This document shows, piece by piece, positions 1 through 8,799 of a DNA stretch of 64,000 bases (the stretch's first letter is position 1; the number at the start of each line of letters is the position of its first letter). The position numbers and the translations under genes are program-made. The notes under the pieces were generated by a model. That model saw only the letters and a program-made list of their open reading frames with translations. It was not told where the DNA came from and did not search any database. The stretch is from Gordonia jinghuaiqii. GTDB lineage: Bacteria > Actinomycetota > Actinomycetes > Mycobacteriales > Mycobacteriaceae. The stretch spans positions 3,720,001 to 3,784,000 of the forward strand of contig NZ_CP059491.1 in assembly GCF_014041935.1 (NCBI RefSeq), given 5' to 3'.

Positions 1-136
1 TAATTGGTTGCTGCGACGCTCACGGTGGTCTCCAGCCTGCACCGACACGCTTCCCCTACCTCGACGCACGTAGTCGAAACCGATCAGCCCCGAGGAGGTT
101 CCCGCCGACCGAAGTCAGCGAGACGTTCAGTGTAAC

Positions 137-154
137 AACTCCGATCGCGGAGTT
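137..154. other. 18-bp palindrome at the end of the TetR gene
   Basis: AACTCCGATCGCGGAGTT has perfect 7-bp arms around ATCG. It touches the stop codon of the minus-strand TetR gene. It may be a weak terminator without an obvious U-tract, or an operator. Nothing else is recognisable in bases 1-153: no convincing reading frame, tRNA or repeat. Confidence 0.35.
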
Positions 155-735
155 CATTCCGGTTCCGGCGAGGAGCGGGTCACCAGCGCGATCGGCGCGA
201 ACATCGCGACGACCCGGCCCTCCCAGTCGTCGGCGACCGCGCCGGTACGCGCCCGCTCTGCCACCAGCACGCCGGCGATCGCGTCGATCAGCGTCTCTGG
301 GTCGACGCCGGCCGCGAGAGTCCCGCTCTCCGCGCCCTCGGTCAGGACTGCGGACAGACGCGCTCGGTGCTCGACCAGGACCTTCCGGAACAGTTCGGTG
401 AACGCCGGGTCCGCGTCGGTGATCAGTGCGGCCATGCCGCCGAAGCCGATGCCGTCGACGACCATGGCCGCAGCCTGTCGTACGACCCACCGGAGCCGGT
501 CCTCCCCGGACAGGTCGCCCGCCGGCGCGGTTGGAGTCCCGACGTCGCGCAGAGCCGCGGTGAGCATCTCGTCCCGGTTCTTGTATCGCCGATAGATCGT
601 GGTCCGCGCGACGCCGGAGTGTGCGGCAACGGCCTCGATCGTGACGCTGGCGGGCCCTCGGGTCCGCAACAGCTCAAGCGTGGACCGCACGATCCTCTCA
701 CCACTGTCCGCGGCCAACCGTGACTCCTTCCTCAC
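154..735 (-). CDS. TetR/AcrR-family transcriptional regulator
   Basis: 193-residue one-component repressor. The N-terminal helix-turn-helix lies at about residues 10-57, with the typical core VTIEAVAAHSGVARTTIYRRY, in which the recognition helix follows SGVA. The rest is a helical ligand-binding and dimerisation domain whose ligand cannot be read from sequence. The start is GTG at 735. The gene is divergent from the small membrane-protein gene at 855. A perfect 11-bp inverted repeat lies between the two starts, so autoregulation and control of the divergent gene are likely (inference). There is no biosynthetic or efflux partner beyond that small membrane protein. Confidence 0.88.
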   Translation of the reverse strand: MRKESRLAADSGERIVRSTLELLRTRGPASVTIEAVAAHSGVARTTIYRRYKNRDEMLTAALRDVGTPTAPAGDLSGEDRLRWVVRQAAAMVVDGIGFGGMAALITDADPAFTELFRKVLVEHRARLSAVLTEGAESGTLAAGVDPETLIDAIAGVLVAERARTGAVADDWEGRVVAMFAPIALVTRSSPEPE

Positions 736-793
736 ACCCTGCTCGCACGTCCCCGTCCGGGAATATCGGAGCCACCGGGATCGCTACACCGAA

Positions 794-822
794 CGTATCG
801 ATACAGTCAGTGTATCGATACG
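794..822. promoter_or_regulatory. Candidate TetR operator, 11-bp inverted repeat
   Basis: CGTATCGATAC and GTATCGATACG are perfect inverted arms separated by AGTCAGT. The element is centred between the divergent TetR gene (start 735) and the membrane-protein gene (start 855). Size and symmetry are typical of a TetR-dimer operator. It probably controls both genes. Confidence 0.75.
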
Positions 823-854
823 GAAGTGTCAATCGCTACGGATGGAGGCTCGCG

Positions 855-1211
855 ATGCGCACCGCATTTCGCACTTTCTCGTACGGCATCGTCGGCTACC
901 TGCTCCTGCTCCTCGCGTTCGCGTCCATGGGTCTCTTCGTGGACGCGCTGGCCGGTGGGATGGCGTATCCCGCCTGGCCGTTCGGGGTCGCGTTGGCTGT
1001 TCTGATCGTGACGTCCTTCGCCGCGTTCCGCGCGCAGGTCGATCTCAGCGCCCACACCAAGGCATCCGACGGCGCCATCATCTCGCCGGACCCGTTGATT
1101 CCCGCACTCCGACGCGCCGATATCGATCGCTACGAGGCGATGTACCGCCATCATGAAGTGGCCGGCACGCAGCCGGAAATCTCCGGCTCGCGAATTCCGT
1201 CGGCCGCCTGA
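855..1211 (+). CDS. Small membrane protein, unknown function
   Basis: 118 residues. I do not recognise the family. Two strongly hydrophobic segments at about residues 9-29 (GYLLLLLAFASMG) and 36-56 (AWPFGVALAVLIVTSFAAF) indicate a two-pass inner-membrane protein with a soluble C-terminal tail rich in charged residues. I chose ATG 855 because a GGAGG ribosome site lies 6 bases upstream. Upstream in-frame codons would run through the operator. It is divergent from the TetR regulator and probably controlled by it; a role in coping with the TetR ligand is possible but unproven. Confidence 0.7.
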   Translation: MRTAFRTFSYGIVGYLLLLLAFASMGLFVDALAGGMAYPAWPFGVALAVLIVTSFAAFRAQVDLSAHTKASDGAIISPDPLIPALRRADIDRYEAMYRHHEVAGTQPEISGSRIPSAA

Positions 1212-1235
1212 GGGCGACCCGCCGGTCAACGTCCG

Positions 1236-1709
1236 TCACATGCCCTTGACGCGACGGCCGACCTCACGCTCGACCTCGCGCTGCGCCGTGCGCTTGGCGA
1301 TGTCCTGACGCTTGTCGTGCGCCTGCTTGCCGCGGGCCAGCGCCAGCTCGACCTTCACCTTGCCGTCGTTGAAGTACATCGACAGCGGCACCAGCGTCAG
1401 GTTGCCGTCGCGGATCCTGCCCACGAGGTTGTCGATCTCGCGCCGGTGCAGGAGCAGCTTGCGCTTACGTCGCACCGCATGGTTGGTCCAGGAACCGTTG
1501 CCGTACTCGGCGATGTGGAGGGCGTGCAACCACACCTCACCGTCGTCGATGGTGGCGAAGGCGTCGACCAGCGACGCCTTACCGGCCCGCAGGCTCTTGA
1601 CCTCGGTCCCGACCAGCGCGATACCCGCCTCGTAGACATCGAGGATGGCGTAGTTGTGCCGCGCCTTACGGTTCGTCGCAATCACGTTGCGACCCTTTTC
1701 CTTCGGCAC
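1236..1709 (-). CDS. smpB: SsrA-binding protein SmpB
   Basis: 157 residues, full length for the family. SmpB binds tmRNA and delivers it to stalled ribosomes for trans-translation. The OB-fold core is recognisable from the N-terminal [10 protein letters not shown] segment through the [14 protein letters not shown] motif (about residues 35-48), and the basic C-terminal tail ends in [10 protein letters not shown]. The start is GTG 1709, with a strong GAGGAGG site about 10 bases upstream. It is the last gene of the ftsE-ftsX-smpB block, the same order as in mycobacteria. The tmRNA gene itself is not in the window. Confidence 0.96.
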   Translation of the reverse strand: MPKEKGRNVIATNRKARHNYAILDVYEAGIALVGTEVKSLRAGKASLVDAFATIDDGEVWLHALHIAEYGNGSWTNHAVRRKRKLLLHRREIDNLVGRIRDGNLTLVPLSMYFNDGKVKVELALARGKQAHDKRQDIAKRTAQREVEREVGRRVKGM

Positions 1710-1778
1710 CGCTCACTCACCTCCTCTGATCGTCAACAGCTGATTATCTCGCCACCGGCCCCACGTGGTGACACCGGG

Positions 1779-2687
1779 TCACTCACGGACATAGACACGA
1801 AGCGTGACATATGCCGTCGCACCGGCCAACACTATTCCGCCCAGCAGCAACCACGGTGCGACGAACAGCACGTCGGCCATCTCGATCCGGGCGAAGAAAC
1901 TGACGCCGTACAACTCGCGTAATGCGTTGTCGAAGAAGAACGTTTTCGCCAGCATCAGACCGCCGATGGCGAGCAGCGCACCGATGAACGCCGACACCAC
2001 CGCCTCGAGCAGGAACGGCAACTGCGTGTACCACCGCGTCGCGCCCACCAGGCGCATGATCGACACCTCGGTACGCCTGGTGAACGCCGCCACCTGAACC
2101 GTGTTGATGATCAACAGGATCGCCGCGATCGCGAGCACCGACGCGATCGCGAACGTCGCGTTGCGGACCCCGTCGAGGACGCTGAAGATGCGCTGCACCA
2201 GCTTCCGGTCGTCCTTGAAAGCGTCCACGCCCAGGTCTTTTCGGGCCGCGTACTTGGTGAGCACGGCGTCGAACTGGTCGGGGTCGGACACCCGCACACG
2301 CAACGACGCCGGGAGCGTGCCCTCGACGATGTTCTCCGCGAGGTCCGGGTTGTTGGCGAAGATCTCCTTGGCCCGCTTGTAGGCCTCGTCCTTGTCCAGA
2401 TAGGTCACCGAGGTGACACCCGGTTCGTTCTCGAGCCCGCGCCGCAGCTGCGCACACGGATCGGCCTCGCACTGCGGATCCCGTTCGGTCACCTCCGGGT
2501 TGAGGTAGAACTCCATCTCGACCCGGTCGAGGAAGATCTGCTGACTCTTGTCCGCCATCTGGATCACCAACAGACCACCGCCGAACATGCCCAGGGTGAT
2601 CGCCGTGGTGATGATCATCGCGATGGTCATGGTCGCGTTGCGGCGGAGCCCGTTGAGAACCTCGCTGATGATGAAATTCGCTCGCAT
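1779..2687 (-). CDS. ftsX: Cell division ABC transporter permease FtsX
   Basis: 302 residues. FtsX is the membrane half of FtsEX, which couples cytoplasmic ATP hydrolysis to activation of peptidoglycan hydrolases at the division site. One transmembrane helix near residues 20-42 is followed by an extracellular domain (about 45-165) with two cysteines (ECEADPCAQL region). Three more helices follow at about 172-195, 220-245 and 268-292, giving the usual four-helix layout. It lies 50 bases downstream of ftsE on the same strand and upstream of smpB. In M. tuberculosis the extracellular domain binds RipC; the same partnership here is inferred. Confidence 0.96.
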   Translation of the reverse strand: MRANFIISEVLNGLRRNATMTIAMIITTAITLGMFGGGLLVIQMADKSQQIFLDRVEMEFYLNPEVTERDPQCEADPCAQLRRGLENEPGVTSVTYLDKDEAYKRAKEIFANNPDLAENIVEGTLPASLRVRVSDPDQFDAVLTKYAARKDLGVDAFKDDRKLVQRIFSVLDGVRNATFAIASVLAIAAILLIINTVQVAAFTRRTEVSIMRLVGATRWYTQLPFLLEAVVSAFIGALLAIGGLMLAKTFFFDNALRELYGVSFFARIEMADVLFVAPWLLLGGIVLAGATAYVTLRVYVRE

Positions 2688-2737
2688 GCTTGCAGACAGT
2701 CCTTGGGTCGGTGGGGGTGCGGTCGGGTGCGGACTGA

Positions 2738-3424
2738 TCAGCCGATCCCGTACACACCCTGCGGGTCGTTGCGTACGAGCTGCCCGTTGTCGAACTCGAG
2801 AACCCGCCGGCGCATGGCGTCGACGATGTGGCGGTCGTGGGTGGCCATCACCACCGTGGTGCCCCGGCGGTTGACACGATCGAGGACGTCGACGATCTCC
2901 TCGCTGGTCTCGGGGTCGAGGTTTCCGGTCGGTTCGTCGGCGAGCAGCACCAGCGGCCGGTTGACGATGGCGCGGGCGATCGCGACGCGCTGCATCTCGC
3001 CGCCGGAGAGCTCATTGGGCATGCGGTCGTGCTTACCCTCCAGTCCGACGTACTCCAGGACCTCCGGGACGACGCGCTTGATGGTCGACCGCGGGCGGCC
3101 GATCACCTCGAGCGCGAAGGCGACGTTCTCGGCGACCGTCTTCTTCTGCAGCAGACGGAAGTCCTGGAACACACAGCCGATGGACTGGCGCAGCTTGGGC
3201 ACCTCGCGCGCCCGCATCCGGTTGACGTGGAACTCCCCGAGATACACGTCGCCGCTGGTGGGCCGGTCCTCCTTGAGCAAGAGACGGAAGAACGTCGACT
3301 TGCCCGATCCGGACGGGCCGATGAGGAATGCGAACTCCCCCTTGTCGACCTCGAGGCTCAGGTCCCTCAGAGCGGGTCGAGACGACGCCTTGTACTGCAT
3401 CGTGACGTTCTCCAGCTTGATCAC
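2738..3424 (-). CDS. ftsE: Cell division ATP-binding protein FtsE
   Basis: 228 residues, the standard FtsE length. It is the ABC ATPase partner of FtsX. Walker A is GPSGSGKST at residues 36-44, the Q-loop lies in CVFQDFRLL, the signature is LSGGEMQR, Walker B is [11 protein letters not shown], and the switch histidine is in MATHD. The start is GTG 3424. First gene of the ftsE-ftsX-smpB run; 89 bases separate it from the proline-rich membrane-protein gene upstream. Confidence 0.97.
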   Translation of the reverse strand: MIKLENVTMQYKASSRPALRDLSLEVDKGEFAFLIGPSGSGKSTFFRLLLKEDRPTSGDVYLGEFHVNRMRAREVPKLRQSIGCVFQDFRLLQKKTVAENVAFALEVIGRPRSTIKRVVPEVLEYVGLEGKHDRMPNELSGGEMQRVAIARAIVNRPLVLLADEPTGNLDPETSEEIVDVLDRVNRRGTTVVMATHDRHIVDAMRRRVLEFDNGQLVRNDPQGVYGIG

Positions 3425-3513
3425 GATGTGCCAGTGTAACGACGACGCCTGAGAGTGCGTTCAGGCGCGACATTCCGTCTCGCGAACGCCCTTGACCAGT
3501 GGTTAATCGGGGG

Positions 3514-4017
3514 TCAGCGTGTCGGAACCGGGGTGGTCGGGGTGGGAGCGCCGAATCCCGGTATCTCGAAGTTCGGCAGGCCGGGGATCGTCTGACGCGT
3601 CGTGGTCGGGGGCGGAGGCGCCCCACGGCTCGACGGTGACGGGCCGGGGCCCTGTTCGCCGGTACCCGTGTCCGTGCCGGTACCCGAGCCGGTGACGTCG
3701 GTCGTCGAGGTTCCCGATTCCGTGGTCGAGAACGACGTCCGCGGCGGGGCCTCATAGGTCGGTTCGACGACCTCGACCGTCGGTTTCGGCGTCGGACGCG
3801 GCGCCTGCGGCTCCACGACGCCGTAGCGCTGCGAGGTGTAGCCGTACAGGACGCAGCACAGCACGAACACGAACAGCAGGATGGCGGTGCTGACCCGGAT
3901 CGTCGGCCTGCCGATGTGCTGCCCCCACCGGAACGGCAGACGACGACGCCCGCGGCGTCCTGATCCGCCGCGCTGGGTGTCGGTGGTGTCGGGGCTCGGC
4001 CTCGGCGACTCGGCCAT
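3514..4017 (-). CDS. Proline/threonine-rich single-pass membrane protein
   Basis: About 167 residues. A basic, disordered N-terminus (RRGRRRLPFRW) precedes one transmembrane helix (about residues 42-62, AILLFVFVLCCVLYGY). A long extracytoplasmic tail of low complexity follows, rich in Pro, Thr, Gly and Ser. No enzyme motif is visible. A protein of the same design lies between ftsE and the MscS gene in mycobacteria (Rv3103c position, from memory). The start is ATG 4017, or GTG 4020 directly before it; either overlaps the stop of the MscS gene, so the two are translationally coupled. The Pro/Thr tail may cross cell-wall polymers (inference). Confidence 0.75.
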   Translation of the reverse strand: MAESPRPSPDTTDTQRGGSGRRGRRRLPFRWGQHIGRPTIRVSTAILLFVFVLCCVLYGYTSQRYGVVEPQAPRPTPKPTVEVVEPTYEAPPRTSFSTTESGTSTTDVTGSGTGTDTGTGEQGPGPSPSSRGAPPPPTTTRQTIPGLPNFEIPGFGAPTPTTPVPTR

Positions 4018-4979
4018 CACTCGCCCCCGTCCCGGTCACGATTGGTCGGCTCTGTCTGTGTGGCGGGCGGGCCCCCGGCCGACTGGATGTCGCGTGCGGG
4101 GACGTTGATGCCCTCACGCGCCAGTGCCCGGATGATGTGCACGCGCAGGGCGCGCCCCACCTCGAACTGTTTGCCCGGGAGCGTGCGGGTCACCATGCGC
4201 ACGGTGATCGCGTCGAGTTCCAGAGAGATGACGCCCAGCGCCGACGGCGCGTCGAGGAGCAGGTCGTGCCAGCGGGGCAACGCGTAGAACTCGCGGCCCA
4301 CCCGGTCGAGGGTGTCGTTGACCAGCCCGATGTCGGCGGCCGACGGCACCGGTACGTCGACGACGGCGCGCGCCCAGTCCTTCGACAGGTTGGTGGCCTT
4401 GATGATCTGGCCATTCGGAACCGTGATCACCTCACCCTCACTGGTACGCAGCTTGGTGACCCGCAGGGTGACGTCCTCGACGGTCCCCTCCGCCGGCGCA
4501 TTGCCGGTCACGGTCAGGTCCACGACATCGCCGTAGCCGTACTGTTTCTCGGCCACGACGAAGAACCCGGCCAGGATGTCCTGGACGACGCGCTGCGCGC
4601 CGAAGCCGAGCGCCGCACCGATCACCGCGGTCGGCCCGGTCAACCCGCTCAGCGGAATCCCGAAGACCGAGAGTCCGTGCAGGATGACGATGATCGCGAT
4701 CACCACGATCAACGTCCACGCCACCACGTCGACCAGCGCCCGTCGATGCTTGGCGTCCTCGGTCTGCACGATCAGGTCGCTGGTGGAGAACTGCGATTCC
4801 ACGCGTGAGGCATATTTGTCGGCGCCCCAGCGGATCAGCCGGGCGAGCAGCACCGCCCCCAGGATCCAGATGACGATCTCGAGTCCGCTCGTGGCCAGCC
4901 AGACGTACACCCGCCCGAGCAGGAGCTCGGTCGGGGACGGCGCGGCAGCGAGCAGCAGGCTTCCGTGCGGGGCGATCAC
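4017..4979 (-). CDS. Small-conductance mechanosensitive channel, MscS family
   Basis: 320 residues. N-terminal hydrophobic helices at about 27-48 and 80-105 are followed by the pore-lining helix (about 115-145), which carries the Gly/Ala-rich pattern [23 protein letters not shown] characteristic of the MscS TM3 (split here as [17 protein letters not shown]). The MscS beta domain follows, with GTVEDVTLR and VPNGQI. The channel should open on membrane tension and release osmolytes. The start is GTG 4979, overlapping the prfB stop by four bases; the 3' end overlaps the proline-rich protein gene. It belongs to one transcription unit with prfB. Confidence 0.9.
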   Translation of the reverse strand: MIAPHGSLLLAAAPSPTELLLGRVYVWLATSGLEIVIWILGAVLLARLIRWGADKYASRVESQFSTSDLIVQTEDAKHRRALVDVVAWTLIVVIAIIVILHGLSVFGIPLSGLTGPTAVIGAALGFGAQRVVQDILAGFFVVAEKQYGYGDVVDLTVTGNAPAEGTVEDVTLRVTKLRTSEGEVITVPNGQIIKATNLSKDWARAVVDVPVPSAADIGLVNDTLDRVGREFYALPRWHDLLLDAPSALGVISLELDAITVRMVTRTLPGKQFEVGRALRVHIIRALAREGINVPARDIQSAGGPPATQTEPTNRDRDGGE

Positions 4980-6091
4980 GCTTCGGCGGTCGCCATCCGC
5001 CAGCGGATGCCGGCCTCGATGAACTTGTCGAGGTCGCCGTCGAGCACCGCCGTCGGATTGTTGTCCTCGACGCCGGTCCGCAGGTCTTTGACCATCTGAT
5101 ACGGGTGCAGCACGTAGGAGCGCATCTGGTTGCCCCAGCTCGAACCGCTGTCACTCTTGAGGGCGTCGAGTTCGGCGCGCTCCTCCAGACGTTTGCGTTC
5201 GAGGAGCTTGGCCTGCAGCACCCGCATCGCCGACGCCTTGTTCTGCAGCTGGCTCTTCTCGTTCTGACACGTCACGACGATGCCGGTCGGGAGGTGGGTC
5301 AACCGGACCGCCGAGTCGGTGGTGTTGACCGACTGACCACCGGGACCCGACGAGCGGTAGACGTCGACCTTGATGTCGTTCTCGTCGACGTCGATGTGGT
5401 CGGTGGTCTCGACCACCGGCAGCACCTCGACCTCGGCGAACGACGTCTGGCGTCGGCTCTGGTTGTCGAACGGGCTGATACGCACGAGGCGGTGGGTGCC
5501 CTGCTCGACCGACAGCGTGCCGTACATGTACGGGGCCTTCACCGCGAACGTCGCGCTCTTCAGCCCGGCCTCCTCGGCGTAGGACGTGTCGTAGACCTCG
5601 ACGCCGTAGCCCTTCCGCTCGGCCCAGCGGATGTACATGCGCATGAGCATCAGGGCCCAGTCCGCGGCGTCCACGCCGCCGGCGCCCGACCGGATGTTGA
5701 CCAGGGCGTCTCGCGAGTCGTACTCGCCCGCGAGCATCGTCTTGACCTCCATGGCCGCGATGTCGGCGCGCAGGCTCGCCCGCTCGGCGTCGGCGTCGGC
5801 CAGCGCCGCGGCCTTGTCGTCGCCTTCCTCGGCGTCGGCGAGCTCATAGTGCACCGGCAGATCGTCGAGTCGCGAGCGCAGCTCGGAGACCTTGCGCAGC
5901 TCGGACTGGGCGTGGGACAGCTCGCTGGTGACCTTCTGGGCGTGGTCCTGGTCGTTCCACAGGTCGGGATCGGAGGCCTGCATCTCCAGCTCGTCGATGC
6001 GTCGACGGAGCTCCTCGAGGTCGAGCACCTTCTCCACAGTGGTCAAGGTGGCGTCGAGGGATTCGAGGTCTGCGGTCACGTCGGGATGCAC
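4976..6091 (-). CDS. prfB: Peptide chain release factor 2
   Basis: 371 residues. RF2 terminates translation at UGA and UAA. The stop-recognition tripeptide SPF is at residues 206-208, and the peptidyl-hydrolysis GGQ motif at about 251-253 within [10 protein letters not shown]. The start is GTG 6091, giving the conserved opening that runs through [16 protein letters not shown]. The frame is continuous: there is no internal UGA or programmed frameshift as in E. coli prfB. It heads the MscS and proline-rich protein genes with four-base overlaps. Confidence 0.97.
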   Translation of the reverse strand: MHPDVTADLESLDATLTTVEKVLDLEELRRRIDELEMQASDPDLWNDQDHAQKVTSELSHAQSELRKVSELRSRLDDLPVHYELADAEEGDDKAAALADADAERASLRADIAAMEVKTMLAGEYDSRDALVNIRSGAGGVDAADWALMLMRMYIRWAERKGYGVEVYDTSYAEEAGLKSATFAVKAPYMYGTLSVEQGTHRLVRISPFDNQSRRQTSFAEVEVLPVVETTDHIDVDENDIKVDVYRSSGPGGQSVNTTDSAVRLTHLPTGIVVTCQNEKSQLQNKASAMRVLQAKLLERKRLEERAELDALKSDSGSSWGNQMRSYVLHPYQMVKDLRTGVEDNNPTAVLDGDLDKFIEAGIRWRMATAEA

Positions 6092-6156
6092 GGTTATCCA
6101 GAGTACCGACAGTCCGGCGACTCAGAGAGGGCGACGGGTCACAGTGCTCAACTGGT

Positions 6157-6196
6157 CAGCGGGAAGGGGTCACAGCGGGAAGGGGTCACAGCGGGT
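6157..6196. repeat. 16-bp tandem repeat, about 2.5 copies, across a stop codon
   Basis: CAGCGGGAAGGGGTCA occurs at 6157-6172 and again at 6173-6188, with a partial third copy from 6189. The second copy contains the stop codon (6186-6188) of the minus-strand gene at 6186-6602. The repeat continues into the gap before prfB. Confidence 0.9.
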
Positions 6197-6602
6197 CGGG
6201 TCCCCAGGGCGGCCCCTGCTCGGGCGTCCCGTTCGGCATCTCACCGAATCGCCACGACGTCGCGGCCTTGTTCGGCTTGTAGAGGACCGACAGGTCGTCG
6301 CCGATCTGCGGCCACGGGTCGCCCGCGCCGAGCACCAACGTCCCGTACACCTCGGTCGGGGAGGTCTCGGGTCCGACGATGGTCCCGCTGATGGTGCAGT
6401 AGCGCTCACCGTTCTTGTCGGTGGCACTGTTCGCAGGCTCGTCGTCGCGGTCGGAGATCCCGGTGACGGTGAACGTTCCCTGCACGAACTGCGAGGCCCT
6501 CGCGGCCGACATCGCCTGCGGGTTGCGTCCCCGCTGCCACTGGACGACCAGGGCCACCACGAGCGCGGCGAGCAGCAGGGTGAACGTCACGGTGAGCAAC
6601 AT
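6186..6602 (-). CDS. Small membrane-anchored protein, unknown function
   Basis: 138 residues. The N-terminus is a single hydrophobic anchor (about residues 2-22, [15 protein letters not shown]), followed by an extracytoplasmic domain of about 110 residues ending in a Pro-rich tail. I do not recognise the family. I chose ATG 6602; ATG 6623 would add seven residues and overlap the divergent hisN start. The starts of this gene and hisN are only about 20 bases apart. The 16-bp repeat at the stop codon suggests its C-terminus has slipped recently. Confidence 0.65.
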   Translation of the reverse strand: MLLTVTFTLLLAALVVALVVQWQRGRNPQAMSAARASQFVQGTFTVTGISDRDDEPANSATDKNGERYCTISGTIVGPETSPTEVYGTLVLGAGDPWPQIGDDLSVLYKPNKAATSWRFGEMPNGTPEQGPPWGPDPL

Positions 6603-6621
6603 GAGGGCTACCCTACCGGGC

Positions 6622-7470
6622 ATGTCCGCCGCTCCTGGCCCGAAAAACCCCGGCCCGAACAACGCAGGTCCGCACGACGTGGGTCCGGCGAACTTCGGCG
6701 ACGACGTCGAACTCGCGCTCTCACTCGCCGATTCCGCCGACGCCCTGACCATGGACCGCTTCGGCGCCGTCGACCTGCACGTCGACGACAAGCCGGATCT
6801 CACACCGGTTTCCGATGCCGACCTCGCCTGCGAAACCATGATCCGCGAACGGCTTTCGGCCCGCCGCCCCGCCGACACCGTCCTCGGCGAGGAGTTCGGC
6901 GGCGAGGCGGCGCTGTCCGGACGCCAATGGGTCATCGACCCCATCGACGGAACCAAGAACTTCGTGCGCGGGGTGCCGGTGTGGGCCACCCTGATCGCGC
7001 TGCTGATCGACGGCGTACCGGTGGTCGGGGTGGTGTCGGCACCCGCACTGCGTCGACGCTGGTGGGCGGCAACCGGTCTCGGCGCGCACACCCGCTTCGA
7101 CGGTGCCGACGCCCGCCGCCTCTCGGTGTCGGGGGTCGCCGATCTCGCGGCCTCGAGCCTGGCCTTCTCCAGCCTGTCCGGGTGGGCCGACCGCGGCATC
7201 CGCGAGCAGTTCGTCGACCTCACCGACCGCGTGTGGCGCGTCCGCGGTTACGGCGACTTCTTCAACTACTGCCTCGTCGCCGAGGGTGCCGTGGACATCG
7301 CCGCCGAACCCGAGGTGTCCCTCTGGGACCTGGCCGCGCTCGACATCCTCGTCCGCGAGGCGGGCGGGGCGTTCACCGCGCTCGACGGCACACCCGGCCC
7401 CGGCGGCGGAAGTGCCGTCGCCAGCAACGGATTGCTGCACGACGAGGTCCTGGGCGCGCTGAGCCGCTAG
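6622..7470 (+). CDS. hisN: Histidinol-phosphatase, inositol monophosphatase family
   Basis: 282 residues. Members of this Mg2+-dependent family in actinobacteria hydrolyse histidinol phosphate in histidine synthesis. Metal and substrate motifs are GEEFG (89-93), DPIDGT (106-111) and WDLAALD starting at 235. The N-terminal 22 residues are Pro/Gly/Asn-rich and probably disordered. ATG 6622 has no clear ribosome site, so leaderless translation is possible. The 3' end overlaps the convergent MBL gene by four bases. Inositol-1-phosphatase activity is an alternative; histidinol phosphatase is favoured by similarity to the mycobacterial HisN type as I recall it. Confidence 0.85.
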   Translation: MSAAPGPKNPGPNNAGPHDVGPANFGDDVELALSLADSADALTMDRFGAVDLHVDDKPDLTPVSDADLACETMIRERLSARRPADTVLGEEFGGEAALSGRQWVIDPIDGTKNFVRGVPVWATLIALLIDGVPVVGVVSAPALRRRWWAATGLGAHTRFDGADARRLSVSGVADLAASSLAFSSLSGWADRGIREQFVDLTDRVWRVRGYGDFFNYCLVAEGAVDIAAEPEVSLWDLAALDILVREAGGAFTALDGTPGPGGGSAVASNGLLHDEVLGALSR

Positions 7471-8126
7471 AGCCGCGTCGCGCTCTCGGTGTCGAGCACC
7501 TTGAACTCCGTCGCCGCGTCCTTCATGTCGGCAAGCCGTCCGTAGTGGATACCGGTGCCGGCGTCGGACAGGATCGCCTGGTGGATCGGCACGGCCACCC
7601 GCGGCGCCATCACCCGCAGGTAGTCGACCGACTCGCTGAGCTTCATCCACGGCGCCGCGGACGGCAGCGCGAGGACGTCGACATGCTCGAAAGGGATGTA
7701 GAACGAGTCGCCCGGATGCATGAACTGACCCGGCTGCTCGGCGGTGCCGAGGACGTAGGCGACATTGTCGACGACCGGGATCTCGGGGTGGATCACCGCA
7801 TGCCGACCTCCGGTGAATCGTGCGGTGAGCGAACCGATCTCGATCTGATCCCCGCTACGCGCGGCCGTCCACGCACCGGCGACGTCGTCGTCGTTGAGCT
7901 GTGTGGTGGTCTGCGGATCGGCATAGAGGATCGCGTCGGGATTGGCCGCGACCAGGTCCGGCAGCTTCGCGACGTCACAGTGATCGGGGTGCTGATGGGT
8001 GATCAGGATGGCGTCGAGGCCGCTGATCCCGTCGAACCCGTGCGAGAAGTTCCCCGGGTCGAAGAGCACCTTGGTCCCGTCGATCTCGACGAGCAGACAG
8101 GAGTGGCCGAAGTGGGTGATCTGCAT
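7467..8126 (-). CDS. MBL-fold metal-dependent hydrolase
   Basis: 219 residues. Metallo-beta-lactamase fold with the zinc motif THQHPDHCD at residues 43-51, an early FGHSC motif and FDPG at 22-25, the pattern of the UlaG-like branch. Substrate unknown. I chose ATG 8126 because the protein then opens directly with [14 protein letters not shown], the usual start of this branch. Its stop overlaps the stop of hisN. The DUF2752 gene lies upstream on the same strand. Confidence 0.85.
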   Translation of the reverse strand: MQITHFGHSCLLVEIDGTKVLFDPGNFSHGFDGISGLDAILITHQHPDHCDVAKLPDLVAANPDAILYADPQTTTQLNDDDVAGAWTAARSGDQIEIGSLTARFTGGRHAVIHPEIPVVDNVAYVLGTAEQPGQFMHPGDSFYIPFEHVDVLALPSAAPWMKLSESVDYLRVMAPRVAVPIHQAILSDAGTGIHYGRLADMKDAATEFKVLDTESATRL

Positions 8127-8163
8127 GCGTCCACTCTGCCGCCCGCACGCAGCGGACGCCAGA

Positions 8164-8195
8164 CTCACACGATCTGCAACTCACACGATCTGCGG
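8164..8195. repeat. 16-bp tandem duplication across a stop codon
   Basis: CTCACACGATCTGCAA (8164-8179) is followed directly by CTCACACGATCTGCGG (8180-8195), 14 of 16 bases identical. The second unit contains the stop codon (8181-8183) of the minus-strand DUF2752 gene. Confidence 0.9.
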
Positions 8196-8639
8196 GAAGA
8201 TCCCCCACCCGAACGCGGCGTCGAAGATCCGCAGGAACCCATAGGCCAGCCACACCCCCAGCAGCACCGCTCCGAGCGGGCTCAGGACGATGTCACGCCA
8301 TCCGGTGAGCGGGGTCCGGCGACGGCGGGCCAGGGTGACGAGCGCCGCGACGACGGTGACCGCCGTGAGAACCAGCAGGAGCGGGCCGAATGCGTTGAAT
8401 CGAAACGCGGCGCCGACATCACCGTGCATGAAGGAGACCCAGCTGCGGGTGAGTCCGCAGCCCGGACAGGGCAGGCCGGTCATCATCGCGAAGGGGCACA
8501 CCTGCGGGCCACCGTCGATCCCGCCCGGCGTGAACACACACGCGGCACCCAATGCCGCCGCACCGACCGCCGCCGCAACCCCCGCGCCGATGGCACCGGT
8601 ACCCGATAAACGCAGGTCGGGGCGGTGGTCTACGATCAC
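8181..8639 (-). CDS. DUF2752 domain membrane protein
   Basis: 152 residues. The DUF2752 signature CPGCGLTRSW (about residues 58-67) lies in a loop after CPFAMMTG, with hydrophobic helices before it (about 12-38) and after it (about 80-102 and 118-140). The paired cysteines suggest a metal site or thiol chemistry, but function is unknown for the family. The gene is divergent from the fadE pair; the operators at 8697-8735 could act on both sides. Confidence 0.85.
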   Translation of the reverse strand: MIVDHRPDLRLSGTGAIGAGVAAAVGAAALGAACVFTPGGIDGGPQVCPFAMMTGLPCPGCGLTRSWVSFMHGDVGAAFRFNAFGPLLLVLTAVTVVAALVTLARRRRTPLTGWRDIVLSPLGAVLLGVWLAYGFLRIFDAAFGWGIFPQIV

Positions 8640-8696
8640 TCGGCCAGCCTAGCGCGTCGGCGCCGAAGCGTCGTCGAACGATTGCGTGACAATCTC

Positions 8697-8735
8697 CTTA
8701 CTCCGAAGTAAGGTGTGTTCTTACTACCGAGTAAG
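8697..8735. promoter_or_regulatory. Paired inverted-repeat operators upstream of the acyl-CoA dehydrogenase genes
   Basis: CTTACTCCGAAGTAAG (8697-8712) and CTTACTACCGAGTAAG (8720-8735) share identical arms CTTACT/AGTAAG around four bases. Their centres are 23 bases apart, about two helical turns. The pattern fits a TetR-family fatty-acid regulator binding two dimers on one face. The regulator itself is not adjacent. They lie 65-103 bases before the ATG at 8800. Confidence 0.75.
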
Positions 8736-8799
8736 ATCGGTCCGCAAGACACGTGCAGCGGCCCCGCTCCGGGGCACCCGGAAAGAAACGGCTGGTGAT

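Noticed and set aside
56..490. Minus-strand frame overlapping the end of the TetR gene and the window edge
   Set aside because: Arg-rich shadow of the TetR gene; no family features, and bases 1-153 show no coding signal.
4976..6091. Possible programmed frameshift in prfB
   Set aside because: The coding frame is continuous from GTG to the stop and no internal UGA with a slippery site is present.
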